Positions 36,842 to 47,100 of a stretch of 64,000 nt of DNA are shown here, in pieces. Position numbers and translations under genes: made by a program. The first letter of the stretch is position 1. Each line of letters starts with the position of its first letter. The notes below the pieces were generated by a model, which was not told the DNA's origin, did no database searches, and saw only the letters and a list, made by a program, of their open reading frames with translations. The stretch is from Buttiauxella gaviniae (GTDB taxonomy: Bacteria > Pseudomonadota > Gammaproteobacteria > Enterobacterales > Enterobacteriaceae): NCBI RefSeq assembly GCF_040786275.1, contig NZ_JBFMVT010000002.1:2232001-2296000 (forward strand), in the 5' to 3' direction.

Positions 36842-38190
36842 CAGCCGCTCCCGGCGCGCAGGGTGGCGATAGGGCGGCGCAACAACAGGTAACCGAGCAG
36901 CGCCCAGTCGCCCGTCACACGAGCCGTACCCTGCAAGCCAATTCGCGCTACGTCAGGTTTACCTTCCAGCGTTCCGCGCAGCAGATAGCTGGCGATGCCG
37001 TTTGGCGCCTCCACCGTTTGATAGCCCGCGTAATCCAGCTTCGCGGTAAACGAATCCAGCGGTGCGACCTTCAAAAACACTTTCATCGGTGCGCCATGAT
37101 TCAGGTTGGTGGATTCACTCACCGGAGCCCAGGCGCGTATGCCGAGATTATTGGGATCGGCCAGCAGGCCAATGCGCTCCCCGGTTTGTACCGGGCGACC
37201 GGCCCAATCGTCCGGATCGGAATAGACGAAAACTCCGTTGCCCGGCGCGCGAATGGTTAACTTATCGAGATCGCGTTTTATCGATTCGACTTCGACCTTT
37301 TTCTCGCGCCATTTCCCTTCCGCCATCGCCAGCTCTGACTTGGCCTGCTGATCTTCTATCGCCTGCTGCGAAGCCTGATGCAGCGTGGTTTCGGTGGTTT
37401 CCAGTTCAGCCTGCGCCACCGCCAGGCGGTTATGCAGCGTGGTGTCATCAAGCGTTGCCAACACCTGGCCTTTCACCACATTGGTATTCGGCAATACCAT
37501 CATGCGTTTAATCACGCCCGAATCCGGGGCGGCAATCACTTCGCTTTGTAGCGAGATAATTTCCGCAGGCACCAACGTGTATTCCCGCACCGGAATACAG
37601 AGCACCAGCAGCACCGCCAGCAAAATGTAGCCGAGGCGGCGTCCGGTGTTGCGCTGCCAGAACTGCCTGAAACGCGACGGGCGGGCGGTTAATGCCCACC
37701 AGGCGTAGCCGTACAAACCGCTGAGTTGTAACAGCGTAAATTCGGGGGTAGTCGGGGCGAGAGAGGTCGGCCACGCTTCATCGCGCCCCAGGAACCAGAG
37801 GGCGTGAATTTCCCCGTCGGCACCGGTCAGCGGCAGTACCCAGACGTGCGGTGGGAGCCATTCATTCCACTGATGGGCGAGGGGTTCGCTCAGTTGTGCG
37901 GACGACAGCGCCAGCACGCGGGCTTCCGGCGGCAATGCCCGGCAGTGCGGGGCAATTTCTTTGGCGACATCCGCAAGCCACAGGGCATACGGCGTATTGT
38001 TGTCGGTATCGCTGAGCCCGGAATGGGCGACCAGTTTTGCGCGATTATTAGGGGCGAGGGAGATCAGCGCCGCCTGGCGGTAATCCACCAGTTGGCGCGT
38101 TTCATTGCAAATAGCGAAGCCTAACTCTGCGGAGTTGCTTATCGCTTCTACCCTGGCTGCAAGCTGGTAGAAGGCTGTACTGGTGGTCAC
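36838..38190 (-). CDS. HlyD-family adaptor with N-terminal GAF-like domain
   Basis: In this 450-residue protein, residues about 5-165 resemble a GAF sensor domain (FAICNETRQLVDYRQAALISL … VWVLPLTGADGEIHALWFLG). One membrane helix (YILLAVLLVLCIPV, about 187-201) leads to a HlyD-type periplasmic part with split lipoyl halves (IAAPDSGVIKRMMVLPNTNVVKGQVLATLDD and LTIRAPGNGVF) around a coiled coil. The gene overlaps its neighbours by 4 bp on both sides, so all three are translated together. It is a predicted adaptor that bridges the inner membrane to the TolC-like channel. Confidence 0.8.
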   Translation of the reverse strand: MTTSTAFYQLAARVEAISNSAELGFAICNETRQLVDYRQAALISLAPNNRAKLVAHSGLSDTDNNTPYALWLADVAKEIAPHCRALPPEARVLALSSAQLSEPLAHQWNEWLPPHVWVLPLTGADGEIHALWFLGRDEAWPTSLAPTTPEFTLLQLSGLYGYAWWALTARPSRFRQFWQRNTGRRLGYILLAVLLVLCIPVREYTLVPAEIISLQSEVIAAPDSGVIKRMMVLPNTNVVKGQVLATLDDTTLHNRLAVAQAELETTETTLHQASQQAIEDQQAKSELAMAEGKWREKKVEVESIKRDLDKLTIRAPGNGVFVYSDPDDWAGRPVQTGERIGLLADPNNLGIRAWAPVSESTNLNHGAPMKVFLKVAPLDSFTAKLDYAGYQTVEAPNGIASYLLRGTLEGKPDVARIGLQGTARVTGDWALLGYLLLRRPIATLRAGSGW

Positions 38191-38984
38191 GAATTTGCGG
38201 CTCCGCTATTCAGGCAACGGCTCTCATTCGGCGGGCAAATGGCAACGGCCTGGCCACTCATGCCCGGCAGCACATCGTCGGTTTTTTCCGGGAAGCGGGT
38301 TTCGATTTCGATGGTCTGGCTGACGGCGTCGACTTTGCCGCTAATATTCGTCACGGTGAGCGGGTATTGCTTGCCGGTTTCACCTACGGATGCATTAAGT
38401 TGAGAGCCAATTTTCAGCCACGCCACCCAGCTTGAAGGCACGTTCAAACGCGCCCGCAACGTGCCGCTGCCTACCAGGTCAATCACCGGCGCGCCGGCGC
38501 CAATGCCCTGGCCTTCTCTGACATAGATTTTCGCCACGCGCCCGTTGAACGGGGCCACAAAGCGGCACTGCGCCAGTTGGGCGTCAAAAATCCCCACTTG
38601 GCCTTTGGTGCGGTTAACTTCCGATGCGGCTAAACCCACTTCAAGCGCTGCGGCAGACTGCAAACCTTGCAGTTTGGCTTTGGCTTCGTAGCGCAGTTGG
38701 GCGGCGTGATACTCCGCTTCGGCGGCATTTTTCCGCGCCACCAAATCGCTACAGTCCATGCTTGCCAGCACTTTTCCCTGGGTAACCGTGTCGCCCAGTT
38801 GCACGTTAATTTTCGCCATTCGTCCCGGCACGACGCTTGAAAGCGGGCTTTCGCGGTTGGCGAGCACCAGGAATCGCACGTTAGTGCTTCCCTGTGCGGC
38901 GGGCGTTTCGGCGGCAAAAGTGGGTGCCGAAAACCAGACCAGTGAGAAAATGAGGGCGGTACGCAAAAGAGTCATGATGTTCAT
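38187..38984 (-). CDS. Periplasmic HlyD-like adaptor
   Basis: The 265-residue protein has a signal peptide (MNIMTLLRTALIFSLVWFSAPTFA; the ATG at 38975 is an alternative start) and a membrane-fusion-protein fold: VVPGRMAKINVQLGDTVTQGKVLASMDC, a short coiled coil, and CRFVAPFNGRVAKIYVREGQGIG. It carries no membrane anchor beyond the signal, so it should be free in the periplasm as a second adaptor. It overlaps the GAF-HlyD gene by 4 bp. Confidence 0.82.
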   Translation of the reverse strand: MNIMTLLRTALIFSLVWFSAPTFAAETPAAQGSTNVRFLVLANRESPLSSVVPGRMAKINVQLGDTVTQGKVLASMDCSDLVARKNAAEAEYHAAQLRYEAKAKLQGLQSAAALEVGLAASEVNRTKGQVGIFDAQLAQCRFVAPFNGRVAKIYVREGQGIGAGAPVIDLVGSGTLRARLNVPSSWVAWLKIGSQLNASVGETGKQYPLTVTNISGKVDAVSQTIEIETRFPEKTDDVLPGMSGQAVAICPPNESRCLNSGAANS

Positions 38985-39037
38985 ATTCCAATGAAATGGT
39001 TCTGTTATTGCCGTTTTAAGGTCGGCGACCTACGACG

Positions 39038-39118
39038 GACCCCACCCCAGCCCTCCCCTTGTCAGGGGAGGGGGTATTTAACTCCTCCCCCTGGCAAGGG
39101 GGAGGCTGGGAGGGGGTC
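39038..39118. repeat. C/G-rich inverted repeat element, copy 2
   Basis: GACCCCACCCCAGCCCTCCC at the left and GGGGGAGGCTGGGAGGGGGTC at the right are complementary arms around CTTGTCAGGGGAGGGGG and CTCCTCCCCCTGGCAAGG hairpins. It is related to the element at 26137-26252. It lies between the TolC-like and HlyD-like genes of the adhesin-export operon. Confidence 0.75.
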
Positions 39119-39141
39119 ATTTGTTCCCGATACAGACAGAG

Positions 39142-41049
39142 TTACGGCGCCGCGCTCAAAACCGGCGTCGCCCCTGCAAGCCGCTGCAAATCACTGGTGA
39201 TTGATAACGTTGCCGCTTCCGCGAGAGCGCTGATGGACCGCGTGCTGGTTTCGTTTGGCAAATAGCTGGTGTACTGGCGCGTTAACACTTCCGCGCCGGT
39301 GGCGTCTTTGACGCGCATCGTCCATATGCCTTTGCGGGTGCCGCTGCTGGAGCCGGAGCTAAAGCTCATTTGCAGATTGATGCTGTTCGGGGACGGCTCA
39401 AGCGACAGATGATTCGCCTCTATCACGCGGCCCACGGACTGCTCAACAGTGCCACGGGAAATGCCCGACGGCAGGCGAGTGATCTGCACCGCTATTGGGT
39501 GTTTTTCCACCACGACGCCTGCGGTGCGGGCAAACACGCTGCTCTCTTGCTGGCGCAAACTTGTCTGGATTTGTCGCGATAAGCTGGCAACGTCGGTTTT
39601 GTCGACCTGATCCGGCAGCAAATCAATGCCCACGGAGTTCAGCACGCGCCCGTAAGCGGCCTGCGCTTCGGCATACGATGAGGCTTCCTGGAAGCGTGAA
39701 ACAATTGACCGCGCCTGGGTTCTCAAGGTTTCCAGATCGCTGGTCAGGGAGTTGTCCGATCCGGCGCGGGAAATGCTCGCCAGACGCTGGTCAACCTGGG
39801 CGGATTGTTCGGCAATCTGGAAGTCATAGGAGGCCAGTTTGTAGCGTTCGGTGGCGACACGAACCTGCGTCAGAACCGCCATGCTCAGCGCCATGCGGCG
39901 AGCGTCATCGGTTTGGGCGCGGGCGTCGTTCGCGGTGCTAATCGACGGAATACTCAGCAGTTTGAACAGGTTCATTGAGACGCCCACGCCGCTCTCAATC
40001 CAGTTGCTGTTGTAGAGATAGTCGTTGGAGTCGTAGTTGATGCTGGCGAACAGATTCAGATTCGGGAATAGCGACGCAATCTGGCGCTTGGTTTCGTAGC
40101 TGTCGATACGGGTTTTGTAATCTTCTTCGCGCAGTTCCGGGCGGCGTTCGAGCGCCATCTGCTCAAGTTTATCGATGTTGGTCGGAGCCGGAGCCAGCGG
40201 CCCTGGCGTGTCCTGCAACACCAGCGGCGTGCCCGGCGGCAGGTTGATCAGCGCCGTCAGCTCGCTTTTCGCCAGCTCCATTTGCTGACGTTTTTGGTTC
40301 AGCAGCGTCATCCCATCGAGCAGGGCGCGTTGATATTCCAGCCCTTCGATTGGCGGCAGGATCCCGGCCTGTTCGGCTTCACGGGTTTTATCCAGCGCCT
40401 GCGCAATTTGTTCGGCGAGCGGTTGGGTTTCGTCGAGCAAACGCTGGGCGCCTAATGCACGCCAGTAGGCGTCACGCACTTCCTGCACGATGTTTTGCAG
40501 CACTTTGCGACGGCGCTCTTCGGCAATATTGACTTCGTCGGCCTGCTGTTTGGCGCGGAAGTAGCTCATGCCGAAATCAAGCACATCCCAGGAGAAGGTG
40601 GCGCTGGAAAGATAGTGCTCGCGCTCTTCAGACGTGGAAGGCCGCAAACTCACCACGCCATCGTCGATACCGACGCTGGTGCCGCCTGAGTCGTTATCGC
40701 GCCAGCGATAGCCCGCATCCGCCATCAGTTTTGGCAGCATATCTTGCTGCGAAACATCCAGCAGGCTGCGGGAGAGCGCGGTTTCCATCATTTTCAGACG
40801 GTAGTCGAGGTTGTATTTCAGCGCGCGAGCCATCGCATCAGACAGCGTTAAGGGGCCGCGCAGTGCCTCTTGCCCACGGTACATCTCTGTACGGTCGCGG
40901 TTCACTCGCGCGGTAATTTCGTCCTGGGTGAGCGGTTCCGGTTTAATGGTGCCGCAGCCTGCCAAAATCAGTACCGCTATCAACCCAGCAACAGGTTTGA
41001 CTAACGGCACGCCACGTTTTTTTGCCAACACCATCACGTTTGCGTTCAT
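39142..41049 (-). CDS. TolC-family outer-membrane channel lipoprotein
   Basis: From the ATG at 41049 the product is 635 residues. Upstream in-frame ATGs (41082, 41079) fall in an ERIC-derived repeat and are doubtful; 41064 is possible. A lipoprotein signal is clear (VAGLIAVLILAGC, lipobox LAGC). Two TolC-like coiled-coil repeats follow (about 60-480, with PLTLSDAMARALKYNLDYRLKM and NLNLFASINYDSNDY). A C-terminal extension of about 130 residues (VVEKHPIAVQITRLPSG … YTSYLPNETSTRSISALA) is unusual for TolC. It likely forms the outer-membrane exit for the giant adhesin encoded just upstream. Confidence 0.85.
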   Translation of the reverse strand: MNANVMVLAKKRGVPLVKPVAGLIAVLILAGCGTIKPEPLTQDEITARVNRDRTEMYRGQEALRGPLTLSDAMARALKYNLDYRLKMMETALSRSLLDVSQQDMLPKLMADAGYRWRDNDSGGTSVGIDDGVVSLRPSTSEEREHYLSSATFSWDVLDFGMSYFRAKQQADEVNIAEERRRKVLQNIVQEVRDAYWRALGAQRLLDETQPLAEQIAQALDKTREAEQAGILPPIEGLEYQRALLDGMTLLNQKRQQMELAKSELTALINLPPGTPLVLQDTPGPLAPAPTNIDKLEQMALERRPELREEDYKTRIDSYETKRQIASLFPNLNLFASINYDSNDYLYNSNWIESGVGVSMNLFKLLSIPSISTANDARAQTDDARRMALSMAVLTQVRVATERYKLASYDFQIAEQSAQVDQRLASISRAGSDNSLTSDLETLRTQARSIVSRFQEASSYAEAQAAYGRVLNSVGIDLLPDQVDKTDVASLSRQIQTSLRQQESSVFARTAGVVVEKHPIAVQITRLPSGISRGTVEQSVGRVIEANHLSLEPSPNSINLQMSFSSGSSSGTRKGIWTMRVKDATGAEVLTRQYTSYLPNETSTRSISALAEAATLSITSDLQRLAGATPVLSAAP

Positions 41050-41066
41050 CGTTGTTATTTCCATCT

Positions 41067-41137
41067 TAATACCCGTCATCATTCAAGCTGCTGGTGCGTT
41101 GGCTAGCCTGCCCGCAACGCGAATGATTTAGGGTATA
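41067..41137. repeat. Short ERIC-derived element between adhesin and TolC-like genes
   Basis: TAATACCCGTCATCATTCAAGCTGC and GCAACGCGAATGATTTAGGGTAT are ERIC ends around TGGTGCGTTGGCTAGCCTGCCC. The ERIC core is missing, leaving about 71 bp. The element supplies the spurious MMTGI start of the TolC-like frame. Confidence 0.78.
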
Positions 41138-41155
41138 TACAGTTGCTTCAGCCAT

Positions 41156-44100
41156 TTACCGGCGAGGAATTGTCGGGACTGTAATGTGCTTTCCAGACGC
41201 CAAATTGTGTTTTTCTAAAGCCGCGAGCTGCGCGGATAGCGGTTGTGCTCCCAAAGTAATGACCGGCACTTCCTCCGCCTGCGGCAATTCCTGGGCCACG
41301 GCCGTCGGGGCTGCCGGTGTTTCTGGGGCAGCGCCTGAACGTTGATCGGCTTGTCCTATGGCAAACGGGCCAAAGGAATGGCCCAGGGCGTTTTGCCCCA
41401 GCGCGTTGTTTTCTAAACCCGGCAAACTGCGCTGGGCGCGGGTGTCGTTGTACCAGCGTGAGAACAGCACGGCCTGCTGCATCACCGGAGCGTTGGCATG
41501 CTCGATGCCATAGCCATAGGCGGCGAACTGGCTGTTAAGCCGGAACTGCAGACCCACCGCATCGCTTTGTAGATCATAGACGAGTGGCAAAATAAACAGG
41601 CCCGGTTCGTAGCTTTGGCTGTAAGCCTGGAGCGGCTCTTCGTCCTCCGGGCCAAATCGTTGATCGCCATTGACGTTTGGCATGGCGGTGACGCCATGAA
41701 TCTGGATGGTCAGACGCGCTTCGCTGACATCGCCGTCGCTGTCGGTGATGGTGTAGACAAAGACTTCGGTCAGCGTGGCGTTGGCCTCAAGGGCAGCGAC
41801 GCGCGGGTCGCTGGTGTTAACCTGATAGCGCCAGTTGCCCTGGCTATCGAGGAACAGCGCGCCGTATTGCCCGTTGCTGGTGCCGCCGATGGTGCCTGCG
41901 GCCCCGGTATTTTGCGAGATAACCCCGGTCACTGGCCCGTTGTTCGCCGCGCCATCAGCCCCGATGCGGTCATCGCTAAAGACATTCCCGCTGGCCGATT
42001 CCTGGCCCTGGTCCTGCAAAATTTCAGCGCCGTCATTGGAGGCCGTTGGGTTGTCGTTAAATACGGTGATGCGTAGCTGGCCGACGGTCACGCCGTTCAC
42101 CTGCACGCCGTAGTCGTTATAAGTGCTGACCTGGCCTGGCTGGGAAACCGCTTCGCGCAAGGTGAAGCGATAATCAATGTGCGCTTCGCCATCCCGCGGG
42201 CTGTAGTACGCCAGCAGGGTTATGGTGCCGGTCGCGGTTTCGATGGTGATCGGCGAGAGCGGATTGAGCTGCAGCAGTTGCTCGGCGGTGATCACGCGGC
42301 CCTGGAAGGTGAACGTTTGCAGCTTATCGAGCGAGAGCACATCCAGCGTGCCGCTAACTTCTTGCGCCCCCGGCTCAAGCGGCGTCAGGCCGGACTCTTT
42401 CACCTGAATTTCCACCGACGGAGCGACCAACAGGCGCAGCGTGCCGTTGGTATTGCCGCCTTCGTTGCCGTCGCTGATGGTATAGGTGACGGCGGGAACG
42501 AAGCCGTGCCAGTTGGCGTCTGGGGTAAAGCTGTAGCGGCCGTCAGCCAGCACGGTCAGGCTGCCGATGCCCGCCAGCACGGCGGTGTCGCCCGCATTGT
42601 AGCGATTGCCGTCAACCAGGAAGCCAGAGAGATAAATCGGGTCGCCGTCCGGGTCGCGGTCGTTGGTGAGGACGTTTCCGGAAACCGGCGTGCCCTGCGG
42701 CGTAATGGCCCCTTCCGGATTCACTACCGGCACGCTGTTAGTGACGATGACGGTGACCGTTGTGGTTTCCGTCACGCCACCGCTGGTTACGGTGTAGGTG
42801 TATGTATCGGTGCCGACAAAACCGCTGCGCGGGGTGTAAATAATCTGCCCGTTTTGCAGGGTCGCCGTGCCGTTTGTACCATTGGTGACGGCGGTGATGG
42901 TGGCGTCAGGGTTGCTGAAACTGTCGTTTGCCAGCACATCGGTTGTGACCGGGCGACCCGCGTGCGTGGTGGCGGTATCGGCATTAATGTCGGTCACTGG
43001 CGAAACGGTGATGTTCAGCGTGCCGGTGGCGGTGCCGCCCAGCAGCGTATCGCTGACGGTGTAAGTAACCGTCGGCACGGTGCCGTTCCAGTCGGCAATC
43101 GGCGTCAGCGTGTAGCTGCCGTCACTGCGTAGGGTAAATTCGCCGACGCCCGCAATAATCACCGGATAGCCCGCCGGAGCCGTCTGCCCGTCGACGTTAA
43201 ACTGCGTGACGATGAGCGGATCGCCATCCGGATCGCTATCGTTTAGCAGCACATTTCCGGTGACGACGTTATCTTCAGGCGTGACATTGGTGTCGGGGCC
43301 GGTGACCGGCAAGCGGTCTATCACCGTTACCAGAACTGTCGCCGTTTCCTGGATTCCGCCGCTCAGGACGGTATAGGTGTAGCTGTCGTTGCCCACAAAA
43401 CCGACGTTAGGTTTATAGGTAATCTGCCCGTTGACGATAGTGACCGAGCCGTTCGCGCCCTGGGTGACGCTCTGAATCACTTTGTCGCTATTCTGGAAAG
43501 TGTCATTTGCCAGCACATCGGTGGTGACCGAGCTGTTGCCGTGAACGGAAATCTGGTCGTTAAACGCATCTTGTACCGCTGTGATGGTGATGCTTAACGT
43601 GGAGCTGGAGACGCCGCCGTTATTGCCATCGCTGATGTTGTAGCTCACCAGCGGTACGGTGCCGTTCCAGTCGGCAACGGGCGTAAATGTCCAGTCGCCG
43701 TTCGCCTGGACGGTCAGCACGCCCATGCCAGCAAGCGTTGCCGCAGCTCCTGGGGCATACAGGGTGCCGTTGACGGTAAATCCGGTGACGGTGAGCGCAT
43801 TTTTGTCTGCAATGTCTACGTCGGTGTCGTTAGCCAGCAGATTGCCGCTCGCCACGGTGTCTTCTGGCGCTTCGCCAGGATCAGGGTTGGCGACGGGCGG
43901 CGTGTTGGTGATTTGAACCGTGACAAACGTGGTTTCGCGCACGTCGCCGCTGGTGACGGTATAGGCGAACACATCGGAGCCGACAAAACCGGCTACCGGC
44001 GTGTAGATGACCTTCCCGTTCACAATGGTGGTTGTACCGTGCAGGCCGTTGGTGGTGGCGGTGATCTGCTTATCGCTATTGGAAAAATTGTCATTGGCGA

Positions 44101-47100
44101 GCACGTCGATTTCGACCGGAACACCCGCATGGGTGGTCGATGTGTCCTGCACGATGTCGTCAACTGGCGTCACCGTTAAGGTGAGGGTGCTGCTGGCGGT
44201 TCCGCCGTTATGCCCATCGCTTATCTGGTAGGTGATCACCGGCAGCGTGCCGTTCCAGTCGGCAAGAGGGACGAATTTATAGCTGCCATCCGCGTTCAGG
44301 GTAAATCGCCCCTGCCCGGCAATAAAGACCTCGCTCCCGACCTGGCGCGGCAGGGTTTCGCCGAGCAGGTTGAAGCTGGTGACGCGCAGATTATCCTGCA
44401 CCGTTGAGCTGTTATCCGCATCGCTATCGTTGCTTAACACGTTGCCTTCGATCGTGGTGTCTTCAAGGCCTGAATTGACATCAGGCTGCGCGACCGGCGC
44501 GGCGTTGGTGACGGTGACATAAACCGTGGCGGTTTCCGTAATCCCCCCGCTGGTGACGGTGTAGGTATAGCTGTCGCTGCCGACAAATTCAGGGGACGGG
44601 GTGTAGGTAATGTCACCGTTCGCGCCAATAGTGACGGTGCCGTAATTCCCGTTGGTGACGCGGGTAATGGTTTTATCCGGATTGACGAAACTGTCATTGG
44701 TCAGGACGTTAACCGTGGAGCTCGTTCCGGCATGAATTGTGTCGTTGTCATTTTGGGCGTCGACACGCGAATTGACGACAATATCAATCAGGCCGGTGGT
44801 TTCCCCGCCGTTGTTATCATCCGTCACCGTGTAGCTGATTTGCGGCACCACACCGTTCCAGTCTGGCACTGGCGTAAAGGTGTATTGCAGGGTAGAGGTG
44901 AGCGTGAACACCCCGACGTTCGGAATGGTGAAGGAGACCGGGGTCGTCGAGTTGTCCGGAACCGTAATAACACCAAAGCCTTCGACCTGGAAAGAGGTTA
45001 CGCGCAGCACGTCGTTATCAGGGTCGGTGACATCCAGCCGACCTGCGAGCGGGGACGCATCTTCGTCCATGGTGAGCTGCATATTGCCGCTTTGAGGCGA
45101 GGTGTTACTCACCACAATCGAAACGATACTGGTTTCTGTGATGCCGCCGCTGGTGACCGAATAGGCAAAACTATCGCGCCCGGCAAAACCCTGCGGTGGC
45201 GTGTAGCGCACGGTGTTATCCGACAAGACTTCTACTCTGCCGCCTTGCTGAGTGACGGACGACGCCGTGACGGTGCGATCGGCATTTCTGAACGTGTCAT
45301 TTGCCAGCACATTAATCACTACCGCGTCATCGGAGTGGGTGCTTGCCTGGTCAGGCTGAATATCGACAACCGGCGTCACGTTGATCACCAGGGTGCTGGT
45401 CACCTCGCCGCCGTTATTCCCGTCGCTTACGGTATAGGTAATCGGCGGTAGCGTGCCGTTCCAGTCTGCGACCGGGGTGAAAGCATATAACCCTTCCTGG
45501 GTGATGGTAATTCTTCCCATGCCGGGGATCACCACGCCGGTAAGCCCGGCGGGGTAGTCGGTGCCGTTAATCGTGAACTTGACGATGCTCAGATTATCGT
45601 TGTCGCTATCGGTCGCGCCACCCAGCAGCGTGTCGAGAATAATGCCGTCTTCTGCGGTGGTGATATAGACATTCGGCACGGTCGGCAAGGTGTTGGTCAT
45701 GGTGACGGTGACGCGGGCCGTTTCCGTCACGCCGCCGCTGGTGACGGTATAGGTAAAGGTGTCGTCGCCGACATATCCGGCGGCTGGCGTGTAGACCAAC
45801 TGATTATTCACAATACTCACGGTGCCATGCTGCGCCGTACCCGTCGCGGTGATGGTGGCATCGGTATTGGTAAAGCGGTCGTTTCGCAGCGCATCGATGG
45901 TTACGGGCGTGCCCGCGTGGGTCGACACCGTGTCTGACACAATATCGACTACCGGCGTGACGGTAATATCCAGCGAGCTTTGGGTCGGCGGGTCGAAGGT
46001 GTTATCCGAGACGTTAAACGTAATAGTCGGCACGGCGCCATTCCAGTCGGCAACGGGAATAAACGAGTAGCTGCCGTCGGTGCGTAAGGTAAAGGAGCCT
46101 TTCCCGGCGATATTCACGGTTTCGCCAGCCTGATGCGTTCCAGCAATGCCCGCGATCTGGAAGTCAGTGACATGCAGCGGGTCGCCATCCGGGTCGATCA
46201 ATACGCGCAGGACGTTACCGTCAAGGGCGGTATCTTCATTGGTGGACGCAAACTGGTTGCTGGCGGTCGGCGGGGTGTTGGTCAGCAGAATAAACACGGT
46301 CGCGGTTTCCGTGACGCCGCCGCTGGTCACGGTATAGGTGTAACTGTCCTGGCCGACATAACCCTGTGTCGGGGTGTAAATCAGGCTATTTCCCGGCCCA
46401 ACGGTGACGGTGCCGTATTGCCCCTGGGTAAAGCTGGTGATTCTTTTATCCGCATTAACAAAAGTGTCGTCCGCCATGACATCGGTGGTGATGACCGTCC
46501 CGGTGTGGGCGATTTCGACATTATCTTTGGCATCTTCTACCGCGGCGACGTGCAGGCCGAGCCTGCCGACGGTATCGCCGCCCATATTGCTATCGGTGAC
46601 GACATAGGTCACCGGAATATCACCGTGCCAGTCGCCGCCTGGGGTGTAGGTGTAACTCCCGTCCGTATTAATGCGAAGAGTACCGTGACTGCCCGCAAGC
46701 GTAACGGTTGTGCCCGCCGCGTACGTTTGCCCTTCAACGGTGAAAGACTTCACGGTCAGGGTGTCGACCGCGCCGTCCGGGTCCCTGTCATTTGTCAGGA
46801 CGTTACCCGCAGCGGAGGTGTCTTCGTTGATGGTTTGGTTGTCGTTTACGGCGATCGGCGCGAGGTTGGTGACGTTTATCGTCACCGTGGCTTTTTCAGT
46901 AATGCCGCCGCTCACCACGGTGTATTCGTAGCTGTCGACGCCAACAAAGCCCCGGTTTGGCGTATAGGTCAGCACGCCGCCGACATAGGTCAGCGTCCCG
47001 TTTGTCGGCTGCGTGACGGCGGTAATCGTTTTATCCGCATTGGTGAAGGAGTCGTTACTCAACAGATCGCTGGCGTTTTTCACCAGCGGCACATTGGCGT

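Noticed and set aside
42179-43132. Long plus-strand frames opposite the adhesin (317, 355 and 239 residues at 42179, 46133 and 44732)
   Set aside because: They mirror the repetitive adhesin in an antisense frame, have no ribosome sites or family motifs, and recur with the same module period.
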